A stretch of DNA of 64,000 nucleotides. Source: Paracoccaceae bacterium (GTDB lineage: Bacteria; Pseudomonadota; Alphaproteobacteria; Rhodobacterales; Rhodobacteraceae). A program made the position numbers and the translations under genes. Below the pieces are notes generated by a model. That model was not told the origin of the DNA. It saw nothing but the letters and a program-made list of their open reading frames with translations, and did not search any database. Of the stretch, positions 1-10,212 are shown piece by piece; position 1 is the first letter of the stretch, and each line of letters begins with the position of its first letter. Where the stretch lies: assembly GCA_947476475.1 (NCBI GenBank), contig CANJQT010000004.1:1-64000 (forward strand), written 5' to 3'.

Positions 1-633
1 GAAGGCTGGGCCGCAGGCCGGATCTGGTTCGACCGCACGCAGATCGAGGAGGGCAATCTTCTGGCCGGATCAGAGCTGGTCTGGCTTGATTCCGCGCTTG
101 AAGCGTTTCTGGCGCAGGTGCAGGGATCGGTCCGCGTGCGTCTGCCGGGTGGGCAGGCATTGCGTTTCGGCTTTGCCGGCAAGAACGGCCACCCCTACAG
201 GTCCATCGGCAAGGAGTTGATCCGTCGCGGCGCCCTGTCTGAAACCAACGCTTCGGTGGCGGCGATCCGCGACTGGGCCGCGCGCCACCCCGATCAGCTG
301 ACCGGCCTGCTGCGCACCAACCCGTCTTTCGTCTTCTTTCGCGCAGTTGATCTGTCGCCTGACAGCGGCCCTTTAGGCACGATGCAGCGTCCGGTCACCA
401 CGCTGCGCTCTGTCGCCGTTGATCCTGACCATATCCCGCTTGGCGCGCCGGTCTGGGTGGAATGGCAAGGTCAGGCCCGGCTGATGATTGCTCAGGACAC
501 CGGCAGCGCCATCAAGGGGGCGGCGCGCGGTGATATCTTTTTTGGCACCGGCGCGCAGGCGGGCCAACTGGCCGGGGCACTTAAGGCACAGGGCCGCCTG
601 ACCGTTCTGCTGCCAAAGGGCGCCATGCGATGA
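1..633 (+). CDS. mltA: Membrane-bound lytic murein transglycosylase A, C-terminal part (5' end outside window)
   Basis: The frame is open from the left edge, so the N-terminus is missing; 210 residues are visible. They include the end of the MltA domain and the C-terminal 3D domain (named for its three conserved aspartates), with the run QDTGSAIKG followed by GDIFFGTG. MltA cleaves the MurNAc-GlcNAc bond of peptidoglycan and releases 1,6-anhydro-muropeptides, acting in the periplasm from the outer membrane. It overlaps the next gene by 4 bases, and mltA-smr is a frequent alphaproteobacterial pair. Family assignment is firm; whether it carries a lipoprotein signal cannot be seen. Confidence 0.93.
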   Translation, partial: EGWAAGRIWFDRTQIEEGNLLAGSELVWLDSALEAFLAQVQGSVRVRLPGGQALRFGFAGKNGHPYRSIGKELIRRGALSETNASVAAIRDWAARHPDQLTGLLRTNPSFVFFRAVDLSPDSGPLGTMQRPVTTLRSVAVDPDHIPLGAPVWVEWQGQARLMIAQDTGSAIKGAARGDIFFGTGAQAGQLAGALKAQGRLTVLLPKGAMR

Positions 634-1232
634 GCCGCCGCCCCCGCAGCTTGCACCCCGAAGAACGCGAGCTTTGGCACAAGGTCGCCTCGAGCGCCCG
701 CGCCCTGCATCCCGACAGGCCCGAACGCCCGGAGCGGGTCGAACTGCGGGAACTGACCCTTGCCCCGACGCCGAAAAAGACCATGAACCTTTTTCACGCC
801 TTCAAGGTTGGCGAAAAGGCCCGCCCGCATCCGGTGCCGCATGATCTTGCCCCCGCCCCAAGGGATCACCTTGCCGCCCAGCCTTTGCGGATGGACCGCA
901 AGACCTTTGAGCGCATGGCGCGCGGCAAACTTCAGCCCGAGGCGCGGATTGACCTGCATGGCATGACCGTGGCCGAGGCGCATGGCGAACTGATCCGCTT
1001 TGTGCTGAACGCCCATACCGACGGGCTGCGGCTGATTCTGGTGATCACCGGCAAGGGAAAACGCGGTGACGATCATGGGCCGATCCCGCAGCGCATGGGG
1101 GCGCTGCGCCATCAGGTCCCGCATTGGCTGGCTTTGCCCCCGCTCGGATCGGCCATCCTTCAGGTCACGACCGCCAGCCTGAAACACGGTGGCGAAGGCG
1201 CCTATTACGTCTATCTGCGCCGTACCCGCTGA
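630..1232 (+). CDS. Smr domain protein
   Basis: 200 residues. The Smr domain occupies about residues 100-200, with the signature DLHGMT (108-113) and the glycine-rich TGKG turn (140-143). The N-terminal 90 residues are charged and proline-rich and probably disordered. Stand-alone Smr proteins are nucleic-acid-binding proteins or endonucleases linked to DNA or RNA processing; the exact substrate cannot be told from sequence. It is translationally coupled to mltA (ATGA overlap). Confidence 0.85.
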   Translation: MSRRPRSLHPEERELWHKVASSARALHPDRPERPERVELRELTLAPTPKKTMNLFHAFKVGEKARPHPVPHDLAPAPRDHLAAQPLRMDRKTFERMARGKLQPEARIDLHGMTVAEAHGELIRFVLNAHTDGLRLILVITGKGKRGDDHGPIPQRMGALRHQVPHWLALPPLGSAILQVTTASLKHGGEGAYYVYLRRTR

Positions 1233-1293
1233 CCTTTCGTTGTGGTCCAAATATCCTATGGAGTGCGATGGACAGTGTCCTTCGCCCAGCCCT

Positions 1294-2418
1294 TTATTGC
1301 TGCGCGATCGCGCTGACCGGCGACATGATGATTTGAGTCGCATTCTGCACGGTTAACGCCACCCCACCGAACAAGCCCACCCTGCCGGTCTGATCGGCAG
1401 CGAAGGCGGCATCAACATTGGTGATATTGCCAAGGATCGACAAAAGCGCAGGTGAATTGCCTACGTTGAAATGGCCGACCCCTGTCGAATAGGCGGTGGT
1501 ATCCACCAGCGTCACCTTCAGGTCACCCAGTTCCTCGGGGTTTGCAAGATTGCCGACACGGTCGCGCTGGCCGGTCAGGCGCGCCGACAGGGCCAGCGCC
1601 CGGTCCTTTTTCGAGGTGAAGATGATGAATGGCTGTGGCAGCGTGCCGATCCGTCGGGCTGCCTCGTGGAACACGTCCACATCCATATCAGGCGACATCA
1701 ACACCACACCGTTGATCCGCGCCAATGCCGCATCCTTGCCGCCGATCCGCATTTGGCGCAAAGTCTCCATCGCGACGGCAGCCCCCATAGAATGGGCCAC
1801 GATTGTGACATGCTGCGCGCCGGATCGGGTGACTTGGTCGATCAGATCCTCAAGCCCGTCACGGGCGAAAAGCGAGCTGTCGCGGTCATGAACGTAGCCC
1901 AGCGGGCTGGCCCGCGATGGCCATGAATAATGCACCAGAACCGCGGCGATCTGCAGATCATGGCCCAGTTGCGCCAGGCGGTAAGTGCCCTCTGCGAACG
2001 TGTTGTTGAAGCCGTGAATGAAGATCACCGCATCGCGCTGCCCTGCCGGACGCGCCGCAACCGCACGGCGCAGGTCGGCGCGGAAATCGGGCGCGCCGTC
2101 ATAGATCTGCTGATCCAGCGCCACGAACTGGGTCAGCGGATCTGCTGGCCGGGTCTTTGAGGGCCAGTCGATCTCGCCGCGCGCGCGCCTTGGCGGGATC
2201 GATACATCGACCCGGACATATCGCAGATCAGATTGGCGGATTCTGCCAAAAGGCTCTGCCTCGGCTGCATCAAAGCCACGGGTAGTGCCGATGAAAACCG
2301 TCTCCATCTGACCCAGACCGCGCGCCTCAGGCACGATCTTGATCGCGCCACGCTCGACGCAGGCCGCCAGAAGCATCAGCATCAGAACCGGTATCAGGCG
2401 CGAAAAGGGCAAAGTCAC
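1294..2418 (-). CDS. Alpha/beta-hydrolase lipoprotein (DUF900-type esterase)
   Basis: 374 residues. The N-terminus is a lipoprotein signal with lipobox LAAC (Cys20), so the protein is probably anchored to the envelope. The hydrolase core shows FIHGFNN (about 133-139, oxyanion-hole region) and the nucleophile elbow AHSMGA with Ser210; a C-terminal GVGHFN supplies a likely catalytic His. This pattern matches the DUF900 family of predicted esterases/lipases. Substrate is unknown. It converges with the Smr gene and is separated from hslU by about 80 bases. Confidence 0.8.
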   Translation of the reverse strand: MTLPFSRLIPVLMLMLLAACVERGAIKIVPEARGLGQMETVFIGTTRGFDAAEAEPFGRIRQSDLRYVRVDVSIPPRRARGEIDWPSKTRPADPLTQFVALDQQIYDGAPDFRADLRRAVAARPAGQRDAVIFIHGFNNTFAEGTYRLAQLGHDLQIAAVLVHYSWPSRASPLGYVHDRDSSLFARDGLEDLIDQVTRSGAQHVTIVAHSMGAAVAMETLRQMRIGGKDAALARINGVVLMSPDMDVDVFHEAARRIGTLPQPFIIFTSKKDRALALSARLTGQRDRVGNLANPEELGDLKVTLVDTTAYSTGVGHFNVGNSPALLSILGNITNVDAAFAADQTGRVGLFGGVALTVQNATQIIMSPVSAIAQQ

Positions 2419-2498
2419 CTCTCACCCCCGACGCAGGCACCCGGATCTTTGCCGGTCAATGGCCCCAACAGCGCCCGAAGGCCGACGATGAAGGCCAT

Positions 2499-3803
2499 CT
2501 ACAGCACGTAGCGGCTAAGGTCGGCCGAGCGCGACAGATCGCCCAGATTCTTTTCGACAAAATCGGCATCCACCATCACCTTTTGCCCCGACCGGTCCGG
2601 TGCGGCAAATGACAGTTCTTCAAACACCCGCTCCATCACCGTGTAAAGCCGCCGTGCGCCGATGTTTTCGACGCTTCGGTTCACTTCGGCCGCAATCCGC
2701 GCCAGTGCCGCAATTCCGTCGGGGGCGAAGTTCACCCACACTTCTTCGGTCGCCAGCAAGGCCGCATATTGCCGGGTCAGGGCATTGTCGGTTTCGGTCA
2801 GGATGCGGACGAAATCGCCCTCGGTCAGCGGCTTGAGTTCGACCCGGATCGGCAGGCGGCCCTGAAGTTCGGGCAGCAGGTCCGAAGGCTTGGCGATATG
2901 GAACGCCCCCGAGGCGATGAACAGGATGTGGTCGGTCTTTACCGGGCCATATTTCGTCGAAACCACGGTTCCTTCGATCAACGGCAGCAGGTCACGCTGA
3001 ACCCCTTCGCGGCTGACGTCGGCCCCCCGCGTCTCGGCGCGCGCGCAAACCTTGTCGATCTCGTCGATGAAGACGATGCCGTTTTCCTGCACCGCCTCCA
3101 GCGCCGCGGCCTTCACCGCCTCGTCATCCAGAAGCTTGTCGGCCTCTTCGGAGATCAGCGCCTCATAGCTTTCGGCGACGGTCATCTTTTTGCGGACCTT
3201 GCGCCCGCCAAAGGCCTTGCCGAAGATGTCGCCTAGATTCATCATGCCCATGCCGCCCGGCGCGCCCGGCATTTCGAAAGCAGGCATGGCGCTGGATGTG
3301 TCGGCCACTTCAAGTTCGATCAGCGTCTGGTCCAGTTCGCCCTTCTTCAACTTAGTGCGAAACATCTCGCGCGTGGCTTCGCGCGCGTCGGCCCCTGCAA
3401 TCGCTTCTATCACCCGTTCTTCGGCGGCCTTGTGTGCGCGGGCCTTGACCTCTTCGCGCATCCGGTCGCGGGTTTCGGTCATGGCAGTTTCGATCAGATC
3501 GCGGATGATCTGATCGACATCGCGGCCGACATAGCCAACCTCGGTAAATTTCGTCGCTTCGACCTTGAGGAAGGGCGCCCGCGCCAGCTTGGCCAGGCGG
3601 CGCGAGATTTCAGTTTTGCCCACCCCGGTCGGGCCGATCATCAGGATGTTCTTGGGATAAACCTCGTCGCGCAGATCATCGGGCAATTGCCGCCGCCGCC
3701 AGCGGTTGCGCAGGGCTACGGCCACGGCGCGCTTGGCGTCATTCTGGCCGATGATGAAGCGATCAAGCTCGGATACGATCTCTCGGGGGGTAAGGTTGGT
3801 CAT
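2499..3803 (-). CDS. hslU: ATP-dependent protease ATPase subunit HslU
   Basis: 434 residues, the usual length. Walker A GPTGVGKT is at 57-64 and Walker B VFIDEID in the middle; the intermediate (I) domain contains a Gly/Met-rich stretch, and the C-terminus ends LSRYVL, the tail that docks into HslV. HslU is the AAA+ unfoldase of the cytoplasmic HslVU protease, which degrades misfolded and regulatory proteins. It is the last gene of hslV-membrane protein-hslU and starts 3 bases after the stop of the membrane-protein gene. Confidence 0.98.
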   Translation of the reverse strand: MTNLTPREIVSELDRFIIGQNDAKRAVAVALRNRWRRRQLPDDLRDEVYPKNILMIGPTGVGKTEISRRLAKLARAPFLKVEATKFTEVGYVGRDVDQIIRDLIETAMTETRDRMREEVKARAHKAAEERVIEAIAGADAREATREMFRTKLKKGELDQTLIELEVADTSSAMPAFEMPGAPGGMGMMNLGDIFGKAFGGRKVRKKMTVAESYEALISEEADKLLDDEAVKAAALEAVQENGIVFIDEIDKVCARAETRGADVSREGVQRDLLPLIEGTVVSTKYGPVKTDHILFIASGAFHIAKPSDLLPELQGRLPIRVELKPLTEGDFVRILTETDNALTRQYAALLATEEVWVNFAPDGIAALARIAAEVNRSVENIGARRLYTVMERVFEELSFAAPDRSGQKVMVDADFVEKNLGDLSRSADLSRYVL

Positions 3804-3806
3804 GGC

Positions 3807-4895
3807 TTACTCGGCAAAGGGGGGCAGGCTGGCCTTGCCGGGGAAGTTTGGCAAGACCTGCATCAGGATGCGTCGCAGGGGCACCCACCAGGTGCCAAGC
3901 GCAGTGATTAGGAAGCCAAGGATCAGCAGGATCGTCGCCCAATGGCCAACGCCGCCTTCGGCATCCCCGCGCACGGCGTAAGAGATGACCAGCCCAATAT
4001 AAACTATCGCTGCCGTCAGGAAGGATCGCCGGTCGATCACCAGTGCAAGCCCTGCAATCAGCGCCAGCGCCAGTGCGGTGGCGGCCATCCCTGCCGACCC
4101 ACCGATATTGTAAAGCGTCATCGCCACCGTATTCACCAAAGCCGGGGCGGCCAGCATATGCAGCCAGAACGCGGTCGCAGCATGGCGGCCCAGACGGTGC
4201 GGGTCTTTCGTGTCGAACCACATTCCGCCAATAAACGCGCCTGCGCCGAATATCAGGGTGGCCAGTGCGAAATGCGGGCTGCCACGCAGATCAAAGACGC
4301 CCCCCCGCAATCCGCCCGAAAGGTCGCCCAGCGATTCGACCGAAGCCGTCAGCCCATAGATTGCCTGAAGCCCGAACAGGCCAAGAATGAACATGGTGAA
4401 GGGAAGGCGAAAGCGCCGATACCAAGCGCCCATGGCCGCCATGGCCGCCAGTGCCGACAGCACGAATACCGCGCGGGCGGGCAGGTCTGTTTGACCAAGC
4501 AGGGTCAGAACGGAAATATGCACCCCGGCCCCGAAGGCCGCTGCCAGAACCATGCTGGGCAGGTTCATCCGCCGTTCCAGCGTGAAATAGATGGCCCACC
4601 ACCAAGCGATTGCGGCACAGATCGCGGGCAGCAGGATCATCACCATCGGCCCGCCGAACCAGCCCAGCAGCAGCGCGATCCCCGCCATCAGTATGATCAG
4701 CCCGACCGAAACGAAGATTTCCGAAAAGCCCTTGAAGAATTCGAACGGCTCGTCTTCGGCGGGAAGTGAAGCGCGTTTCCCGGCCCGGTCATGGGCCAGC
4801 GCCGACAGGCTTGCGGCCTGCGCTTCGGTCAGCACACCTGCCGCGACGGCGGCCTTCAGGTCAGATGGGCCGACCAGTTTCATTTCATCAGCCAC
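3807..4895 (-). CDS. Polytopic membrane protein of unknown function between hslV and hslU
   Basis: 362 residues. A soluble head of about 50 residues (a DUF2157-like helix pair with the run VLTEAQA) is followed by about ten hydrophobic segments rich in Gly, Ala and Leu with very short loops. No catalytic or transport motif is recognised. It overlaps the end of hslV by 8 bases and ends 3 bases before hslU, so it is embedded in the heat-shock protease operon. An alternative start is Met5. Function is unknown; a link to membrane stress is only an inference from position. Confidence 0.75.
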   Translation of the reverse strand: MADEMKLVGPSDLKAAVAAGVLTEAQAASLSALAHDRAGKRASLPAEDEPFEFFKGFSEIFVSVGLIILMAGIALLLGWFGGPMVMILLPAICAAIAWWWAIYFTLERRMNLPSMVLAAAFGAGVHISVLTLLGQTDLPARAVFVLSALAAMAAMGAWYRRFRLPFTMFILGLFGLQAIYGLTASVESLGDLSGGLRGGVFDLRGSPHFALATLIFGAGAFIGGMWFDTKDPHRLGRHAATAFWLHMLAAPALVNTVAMTLYNIGGSAGMAATALALALIAGLALVIDRRSFLTAAIVYIGLVISYAVRGDAEGGVGHWATILLILGFLITALGTWWVPLRRILMQVLPNFPGKASLPPFAE

Positions 4896-5445
4896 GGATC
4901 GTCTCCACCGTCAGGTTGCCGTTCGTATAGACGCAGATATCGGCGGCGATCGCCATGGCGTGCCGCGCCACCTGTTCGGCCGGAAGCTCGGTGATCATCA
5001 GCCCGCGCGCAGCGGCCAGCGCAAAGTTCCCGCCCGATCCAATGGCGGCGACATCATGTTCGGGTTCCAGCACATCGCCCGCCCCGGTGATCACGAACAG
5101 GTCTTTCCCGTCGGTGACGATCAGCATCGCTTCAAGATTGCGCAGATACTTGTCCATCCGCCAATCCTTGGCCAGCTCGACCGAGGCGCGCTGCAACTGG
5201 CCGGGCGCGGCCTCCAGCTTTTTCTCAAGCCGCTCCAGCAGGGTGAAGGCGTCCGCCGTCGATCCGGCGAAACCGGCCACCACCTCGTGTCCGCCGGGCG
5301 ACAGGCGGCGAACCTTGCGGGCGGTGCCCTTGATCACGGTCTGGCCCAGGCTGACCTGCCCGTCGCCGGCCACCACCACTTCACCGCCCCGCCGCACCGC
5401 CAGGATGGTGGTGCCATGCCAGCCGGGAAACTTGTCATCGCTCAT
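4888..5445 (-). CDS. hslV: ATP-dependent protease proteolytic subunit HslV
   Basis: 185 residues from ATG at 5445, which has a strong GGAGG ribosome-binding site 7-8 bases upstream. A longer reading with a low-complexity N-terminus was rejected. The first 11 residues ([11 protein letters not shown]) are the short propeptide typical of alphaproteobacteria; removal exposes Thr12, the catalytic N-terminal threonine (TTILAVRR). HslV forms the double hexameric peptidase chamber capped by HslU. First gene of the operon and preceded by a heat-shock-like promoter. Confidence 0.97.
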   Translation of the reverse strand: MSDDKFPGWHGTTILAVRRGGEVVVAGDGQVSLGQTVIKGTARKVRRLSPGGHEVVAGFAGSTADAFTLLERLEKKLEAAPGQLQRASVELAKDWRMDKYLRNLEAMLIVTDGKDLFVITGAGDVLEPEHDVAAIGSGGNFALAAARGLMITELPAEQVARHAMAIAADICVYTNGNLTVETIRG

Positions 5446-5467
5446 CACGGACCTCCGTTTGTGCCAG

Positions 5468-5496
5468 ATATGGGACATGGCGCGCGCGCGGGCAAG
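5468..5496 (-). promoter_or_regulatory. Sigma-32-like heat-shock promoter of hslV
   Basis: Read on the minus strand, a CTTGCCC -35 element (5490-5496) lies 14 bases from a TCCCATAT -10 element (5468-5475). This matches the classical sigma-32 pattern (CTTGAAA, N11-16, CCCCATNT) at most positions. The -10 lies 23 bases upstream of the hslV start codon. hslVU is a classic sigma-32 target, which supports the call; the GC-rich spacer makes chance matches possible. Confidence 0.45.
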
Positions 5497-5561
5497 CGCC
5501 GTGCCGCGATTGCCGCCACCTGCCCTTGCCCGCCGGGCGTGTGCCCGCTTAGTCTGTGGCC

Positions 5562-6488
5562 ATGAACAAGACCCGCGTCTTCCGCATCCACCTTGGCCCC
5601 GCTGTTTTGCCCGTGGCAAAGGCCGGCAAGCACAACTTCCTGAACCGCCTGACCGCCGTGCTGGGCGAATGCGGCTATCAATGCGAATATTGGCCGAACG
5701 GTTTTGCCGAACGGATCGCCACCGGCAGCCTGCCCGGCTGGTCGATGTTTGAAATGGAGCCGCCCGAGGGACCGCAATCCTTGGTCTTTCGCCGCGCCTA
5801 TGTCGCGCCGTTCTGGCAGATCGACCGGTCAGACCGGCGTTGGGACTGGGATGTGGCAGGCGCGCATTTCCACATTACCGACCAGCAACGCTACAAGGCG
5901 GTCGAGTTCGCGGCAGCCTGGCGCCGCCGCCTTTACGAATGGCGAACGGGCACAGCAACCCAAAACGGAAGCATATTTGTGCCTCTGCAATCACGGCTTC
6001 TGGACAAAAGGTCGTTCCAGTCAGCGGCACCTATCGACATGCTGAAAGCCCTGATCGCGCGCTACCCCCGTCGCCCCATACATGCGACGCTGCATCCAAA
6101 CGTCACTTACCCCGAGACGGAAACAACCGCCCTTGCCGACCTGACCGCGCGCCATCCGGCGCTGACTGTCAGTCGCCAGCCGGCGGAGGCGCTTTTGGCG
6201 ACATGTGATCTGGTCGCAACCCAAAACAGCGCCGCCGCGTTCGATGCGTTGTTCTGGCGCAAGCCGGTGATCCTGTTTGCGGGAATTGATTTTCATCACG
6301 CCATGGCATCGGTCTGGCGCGATGGTCTGGAAGCGGCCTTTGCGCAGTTGGAAAAGGGCAGGCCAGATTTCGACGGCTATCTCTGGTGGTATCTTCAGCG
6401 GCAAAGCCTGAATGCCGGACGCGAAGATTTTCGCATCCGGTCGATGGTGCGGTTGGGCAACCTTGGGGTCGACCTGCTGATCGAATGA
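5562..6488 (+). CDS. Uncharacterised protein, weakly like capsule-polysaccharide glycosyltransferases
   Basis: 308 residues from ATG 5562 (GTG 5556 is an alternative). The sequence is soluble, Trp/Arg-rich and has no signal peptide. The C-terminal half has an Arg-rich loop followed by alternating strands, ending with [16 protein letters not shown] and a downstream KPVILF. This resembles the nucleotide-sugar-binding C-terminal end of KpsC/KpsS-type enzymes. The similarity is weak, so function should be treated as unknown. It is divergent from hslV and abuts trxA tail to tail. Confidence 0.6.
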   Translation: MNKTRVFRIHLGPAVLPVAKAGKHNFLNRLTAVLGECGYQCEYWPNGFAERIATGSLPGWSMFEMEPPEGPQSLVFRRAYVAPFWQIDRSDRRWDWDVAGAHFHITDQQRYKAVEFAAAWRRRLYEWRTGTATQNGSIFVPLQSRLLDKRSFQSAAPIDMLKALIARYPRRPIHATLHPNVTYPETETTALADLTARHPALTVSRQPAEALLATCDLVATQNSAAAFDALFWRKPVILFAGIDFHHAMASVWRDGLEAAFAQLEKGRPDFDGYLWWYLQRQSLNAGREDFRIRSMVRLGNLGVDLLIE

Positions 6489-6809
6489 TCAGATCGACGC
6501 GTCGATCCAGTTTTGCAGCGCGGCTTTCGGCGCGGCTCCAACTTTGTTCGACACGATCTGCCCGTTCTTGAACAGGAACAGTGCGGGAATGCCGCGAACG
6601 CCGAACTGGGCCGGAAGATCGGGGTTTTCGTCGACGTTGACCTTCACGATCTTCACCTTGTCGCCGTAGTGAACCGCCAATTCTTCCAGCGACGGGCCGA
6701 TCTGTTTGCACGGGCCGCACCATTCTGCCCAGAAATCGACAACGACTGGCGCGGGCCAGTTGCGGACTTCTTTGTCAAACGTTGCATCGGTAACGGCAAG
6801 CGTGGCCAT
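6489..6809 (-). CDS. trxA: Thioredoxin
   Basis: 106 residues from ATG 6809, preceded by GGAGAACATC. Contains the active site WCGPCK with Cys31 and Cys34, the cis-proline region GIPALFLF and the usual thioredoxin length. It is the cytoplasmic dithiol reductant for ribonucleotide reductase, methionine sulfoxide reductase and others. It lies 76 bases downstream of addA on the same strand, and its stop codon directly abuts that of the convergent gene. Confidence 0.97.
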   Translation of the reverse strand: MATLAVTDATFDKEVRNWPAPVVVDFWAEWCGPCKQIGPSLEELAVHYGDKVKIVKVNVDENPDLPAQFGVRGIPALFLFKNGQIVSNKVGAAPKAALQNWIDASI

Positions 6810-6885
6810 GATGTTCTCCGGGGGATGTGTGATGGTCTGTCGGGACAAGAACCTAGGGGCCACCCCGTCCCGCGTCAAGCCCACC

Positions 6886-9800
6886 TCAAGGGAGTGTGGT
6901 TCTGCCCAAGGCTTCCCGCACCATATTGGGGGGCAAGGGCATCAGGCTGGCGGTTCTGGTCCAGACGATGGCGGTTTCGATTTCACGGTCCCGGTAGATC
7001 TGGCCCAGCATCGCCGCATAGGCCCCCATCTGGCGCAAGATGCCTTCGGGCACTTCGGCAGGGCTGGGCGGAAGCGTGGTATTGGATTTGAAGTCGACGG
7101 CCAGAACCCTGCCCGGCGCAAACATCAGCCGGTCAATCGTGCCCTGCATCACCCGAAATCCAAATTCGGGCAGGGGGGCGGCCAGCTCTACTTCGGCCAA
7201 GGCGCCAGGCGTGAAAAGATGCGCAAGGGCAGGGGCGGTCAGAACCCGTGTGGCTTCGTCAAGAATAGTGTCTGTTTCAGTCGAATCCGCTTCAGCCAGC
7301 AGACTTTCTGCAACCGCGCGCCAGTCAGCTGGTTCGAATTGCGGCAGATGTTCCAACAGCAGATGCACCGCCGTGCCGCGCCGTTTGGCTGCCTCCTCGT
7401 CCTGTCCAGCCTCACCGCCAAGCGCCTTGGCCCCACCCAGCGCAGAAGGGGAAAGTACGCTCTGTGCAACGTCTGGCCGGGCCGCCACCGTGCTCGCCCA
7501 GGCGGGAAGGTCGGATGGCGTGGTGGCCAGCCGGTTCTGCGCATGACCCAAGGGTTCAGGCCATTGGCCATGTTCTAGCCGCCCGCCCGCGCCCCCGGCA
7601 TGGGCCAGCCCATCGGCGATCAGCCCATACCAGCTGTCCGCGCCCTTGCCGACCTCGCCTGCTGCCGCGACGATCAGCCAGCATTCGGCCCGCGTCATCG
7701 CCACATACAAAAGCCGCATCGATTCTTCGGCATCACGCGCCGCACGCGCCCCCAGTTCCGCCGCGATCACTGGCGGGCTTTCGTTCGCAGCGGTCTTCCA
7801 CAAGGCCGGCAGGCCTTCGGGAGTCACAAACGTGCCCCGGTCGCGCTTGTCGCGCTTGGCGGTGTCGGGCAGGATGACGATCGGGGCTTCCAGCCCCTTG
7901 GCGCCATGGACGGTCATCACCCGGATAGCTTTTTGGCTGGCGTCAAGCCTGCGCTTCACCTCGACTTCGCCGCCCTCCATCCAGACCAGAAAGCCGGTCA
8001 GGCTGGGCACACCGGTCCGTTCATAGGCCAGAGCCTGCGCCAGAAAGGCGTCGATCCCGTCTTCGGCCTCTGGCCCTAACCTTGACAGCAGCTTGCGGCG
8101 ACCGTCATGGCGGGTCAGAACCCGTTCGATCAGCTCATAGGGCCGCAGATAATCGGCCTGATCGCGCAGATCGTTCAGAAGGGCCAGCGTTTCGGGGAAG
8201 TCCGCAGCCTGCGCCCGCAAGGCCTGCCAGAGATAAACCTTGTCACCCCGCCCCTGTGCCAGCCGGTAAAGCGCCCCTTCGTCCCAGCCGAACAACGGCG
8301 AGCGCAGCACGGCGGCCAACGACAGGTCATCTTCGGGCGTGGCCAGAAAGGCCAGAAGGGCGGTCAGGTCCTTGACGGCAAGTTCAGCGGTCAGAAGCAG
8401 CCGGTCGGCCCCGGCAATCGCCAGCCCCGCCGCCTTGCAGGCCCGGATGGTTTCGTGAAACAATGGCGAACGGCGGCGCACAAGGATCAGGAAATCCCCC
8501 TCGTCCACCGGGCGCGGCGTGCCGTTCAGATTGATCTGTACGCCCTGATCAATCATCGCGCGGATCTCGGCGGCGATCTTGTCAGCCAGCATCACCGTAT
8601 GATGGGTTTCGGGCAGCAGATCGACTGGATTATCCCATTCCTTGGGTTCTGGCGTGCCTGCCGCCGCTATGGGCGGCCAAAGATCGACCTGGCCCGGCAT
8701 GTCGGCCTTGAAGGCCAGGTGGTTCGGCCTGCCCCCCAGTCCCCGGTTCACCCCGTCATGAAAGGTTGCATCCACCACCCGCAGGATCGCGTCAGAAGAC
8801 CGGAAGGAATGCGCCAGTTCCTGCCGCAGGAACGGGGCGCCCGCCCCCAGATGGCGCTCTTCGAACGCATCGCGTATCCGCCCGAAGGTCTGTAGATCGG
8901 CGCCTTGAAAGGAATAGATCGACTGTTTGACATCGCCGACGACGAATATCCGCCGGTCCTGCCCACGCGCCCCCTGACCCGAGGTGAATTCTTCGGCCAG
9001 CGCCTCGATCACCCGCCATTGGTTGGGGCTGGTGTCCTGCGCCTCGTCCACAAGTATATGGTCGATCCCGCCATCGAGCCGGTAAAGCACCCAGGCCGCC
9101 ACCGACTTGTCGGACAATAGCGCCGCGGCGCGGGTGATCAGATCGTCGAAATCAAGATATCCCTGCGCGGCCTTGCGCGCCCGGTAGCGCGGCAGAAAAG
9201 CATGGGCGAAACGATGTAACGCAAGCGTCTTTTCTGCCGCCGTCAGGGCCAGCCTTTGCCCGCGCCCGGCCTCGACCCGCCGCATAAGGGCTTCGAGACG
9301 CGGCATTAAGGGGGCCGCCTGATTTTCGCGCAGGCCCTTGGTAGGGAAGCTGCCCAGCTTGGCGGTAAAGGGATTGGCCCCGCTTTTGGTCAGCAAAACA
9401 TCTTCCAAAAGTGAAACTCCAGAAGCATCGGGCCGAAAGGCCGACAGTCGCGCACCGGCCTCGCTGTCTCTTGTGCCACTGCCCAAAAGCAAGGGCACCA
9501 ACGCCGCAATCAATTTCGCCTCGCCGCCCAGATACACCTCCGCCAGCAGGGCGGCCTCGTCATAATCCGCAGGCAGGCCCATCAGCCCCAGCGCCGCGCC
9601 GCGCGTCAGGCTGCCATCGAATGCCGCCCCCTGTGCGGCGATATCCGCCAGAACCCTGCCCAGATCATCGCCCGGGTTCAGCCGCGCCAAGGCATCGACA
9701 GCAGCCACATCTTCGCCCGAAGCCAGTCCCTCGACGATCTCTTGCCGCAAAAGCTGGGCCGCGCGGTCATCCAGTTCGGTGAAGTCCGGCGATACCCGCG

Positions 9801-10212
9801 CCTCGACTGGGAAGCGGCGCAAAAGCGACGCGCAGAAGGAATGGATGGTCTGGATCTTCAGGCCGCCCGGCGTTTCGATCGCGCGGGCGAACAGGCGGCG
9901 GGCACGGGCCAGCGTGTCGGCGCTGATCGGCCCATCCGCGCCCAGGTCGCGCAACTCCTGACGAAGCTTTTCTTCTTCCAGCATCGCCCATTTGCCCAGA
10001 CGCTGAAACAGCCGGTTCTGCATTTCCGAGGCGGCGGCCTTGGTATAGGTCAGGCACAGGATCTTCTGCGGTTCGGTCCCGCCAAGCAAAAGCCGTGCCA
10101 CCCGGTCGATCAGCACCCGGGTCTTGCCCGATCCTGCATTGGCCGAAAGCCAGGTGGACTGGGCCGGATCAGCGGCGCGCACTTGCGCCAGTGTGGCATC
10201 ATCCATCGTCAT
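6886..10212 (-). CDS. addA: Double-strand break repair helicase-nuclease AddA
   Basis: 1108 residues from ATG 10212, which overlaps the addB stop (ATGA). Walker A ANAGSGKT is at 24-31; the UvrD motif [10 protein letters not shown] and a C-terminal RecB-like nuclease motif (GTIDRL ... VDFKS) are visible. AddAB resects double-strand ends up to a recombination hotspot and loads RecA, the RecBCD function in alphaproteobacteria. An upstream in-frame extension was rejected because it would overlap addB coding sequence much further. Confidence 0.96.
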   Translation of the reverse strand: MTMDDATLAQVRAADPAQSTWLSANAGSGKTRVLIDRVARLLLGGTEPQKILCLTYTKAAASEMQNRLFQRLGKWAMLEEEKLRQELRDLGADGPISADTLARARRLFARAIETPGGLKIQTIHSFCASLLRRFPVEARVSPDFTELDDRAAQLLRQEIVEGLASGEDVAAVDALARLNPGDDLGRVLADIAAQGAAFDGSLTRGAALGLMGLPADYDEAALLAEVYLGGEAKLIAALVPLLLGSGTRDSEAGARLSAFRPDASGVSLLEDVLLTKSGANPFTAKLGSFPTKGLRENQAAPLMPRLEALMRRVEAGRGQRLALTAAEKTLALHRFAHAFLPRYRARKAAQGYLDFDDLITRAAALLSDKSVAAWVLYRLDGGIDHILVDEAQDTSPNQWRVIEALAEEFTSGQGARGQDRRIFVVGDVKQSIYSFQGADLQTFGRIRDAFEERHLGAGAPFLRQELAHSFRSSDAILRVVDATFHDGVNRGLGGRPNHLAFKADMPGQVDLWPPIAAAGTPEPKEWDNPVDLLPETHHTVMLADKIAAEIRAMIDQGVQINLNGTPRPVDEGDFLILVRRRSPLFHETIRACKAAGLAIAGADRLLLTAELAVKDLTALLAFLATPEDDLSLAAVLRSPLFGWDEGALYRLAQGRGDKVYLWQALRAQAADFPETLALLNDLRDQADYLRPYELIERVLTRHDGRRKLLSRLGPEAEDGIDAFLAQALAYERTGVPSLTGFLVWMEGGEVEVKRRLDASQKAIRVMTVHGAKGLEAPIVILPDTAKRDKRDRGTFVTPEGLPALWKTAANESPPVIAAELGARAARDAEESMRLLYVAMTRAECWLIVAAAGEVGKGADSWYGLIADGLAHAGGAGGRLEHGQWPEPLGHAQNRLATTPSDLPAWASTVAARPDVAQSVLSPSALGGAKALGGEAGQDEEAAKRRGTAVHLLLEHLPQFEPADWRAVAESLLAEADSTETDTILDEATRVLTAPALAHLFTPGALAEVELAAPLPEFGFRVMQGTIDRLMFAPGRVLAVDFKSNTTLPPSPAEVPEGILRQMGAYAAMLGQIYRDREIETAIVWTRTASLMPLPPNMVREALGRTTLP

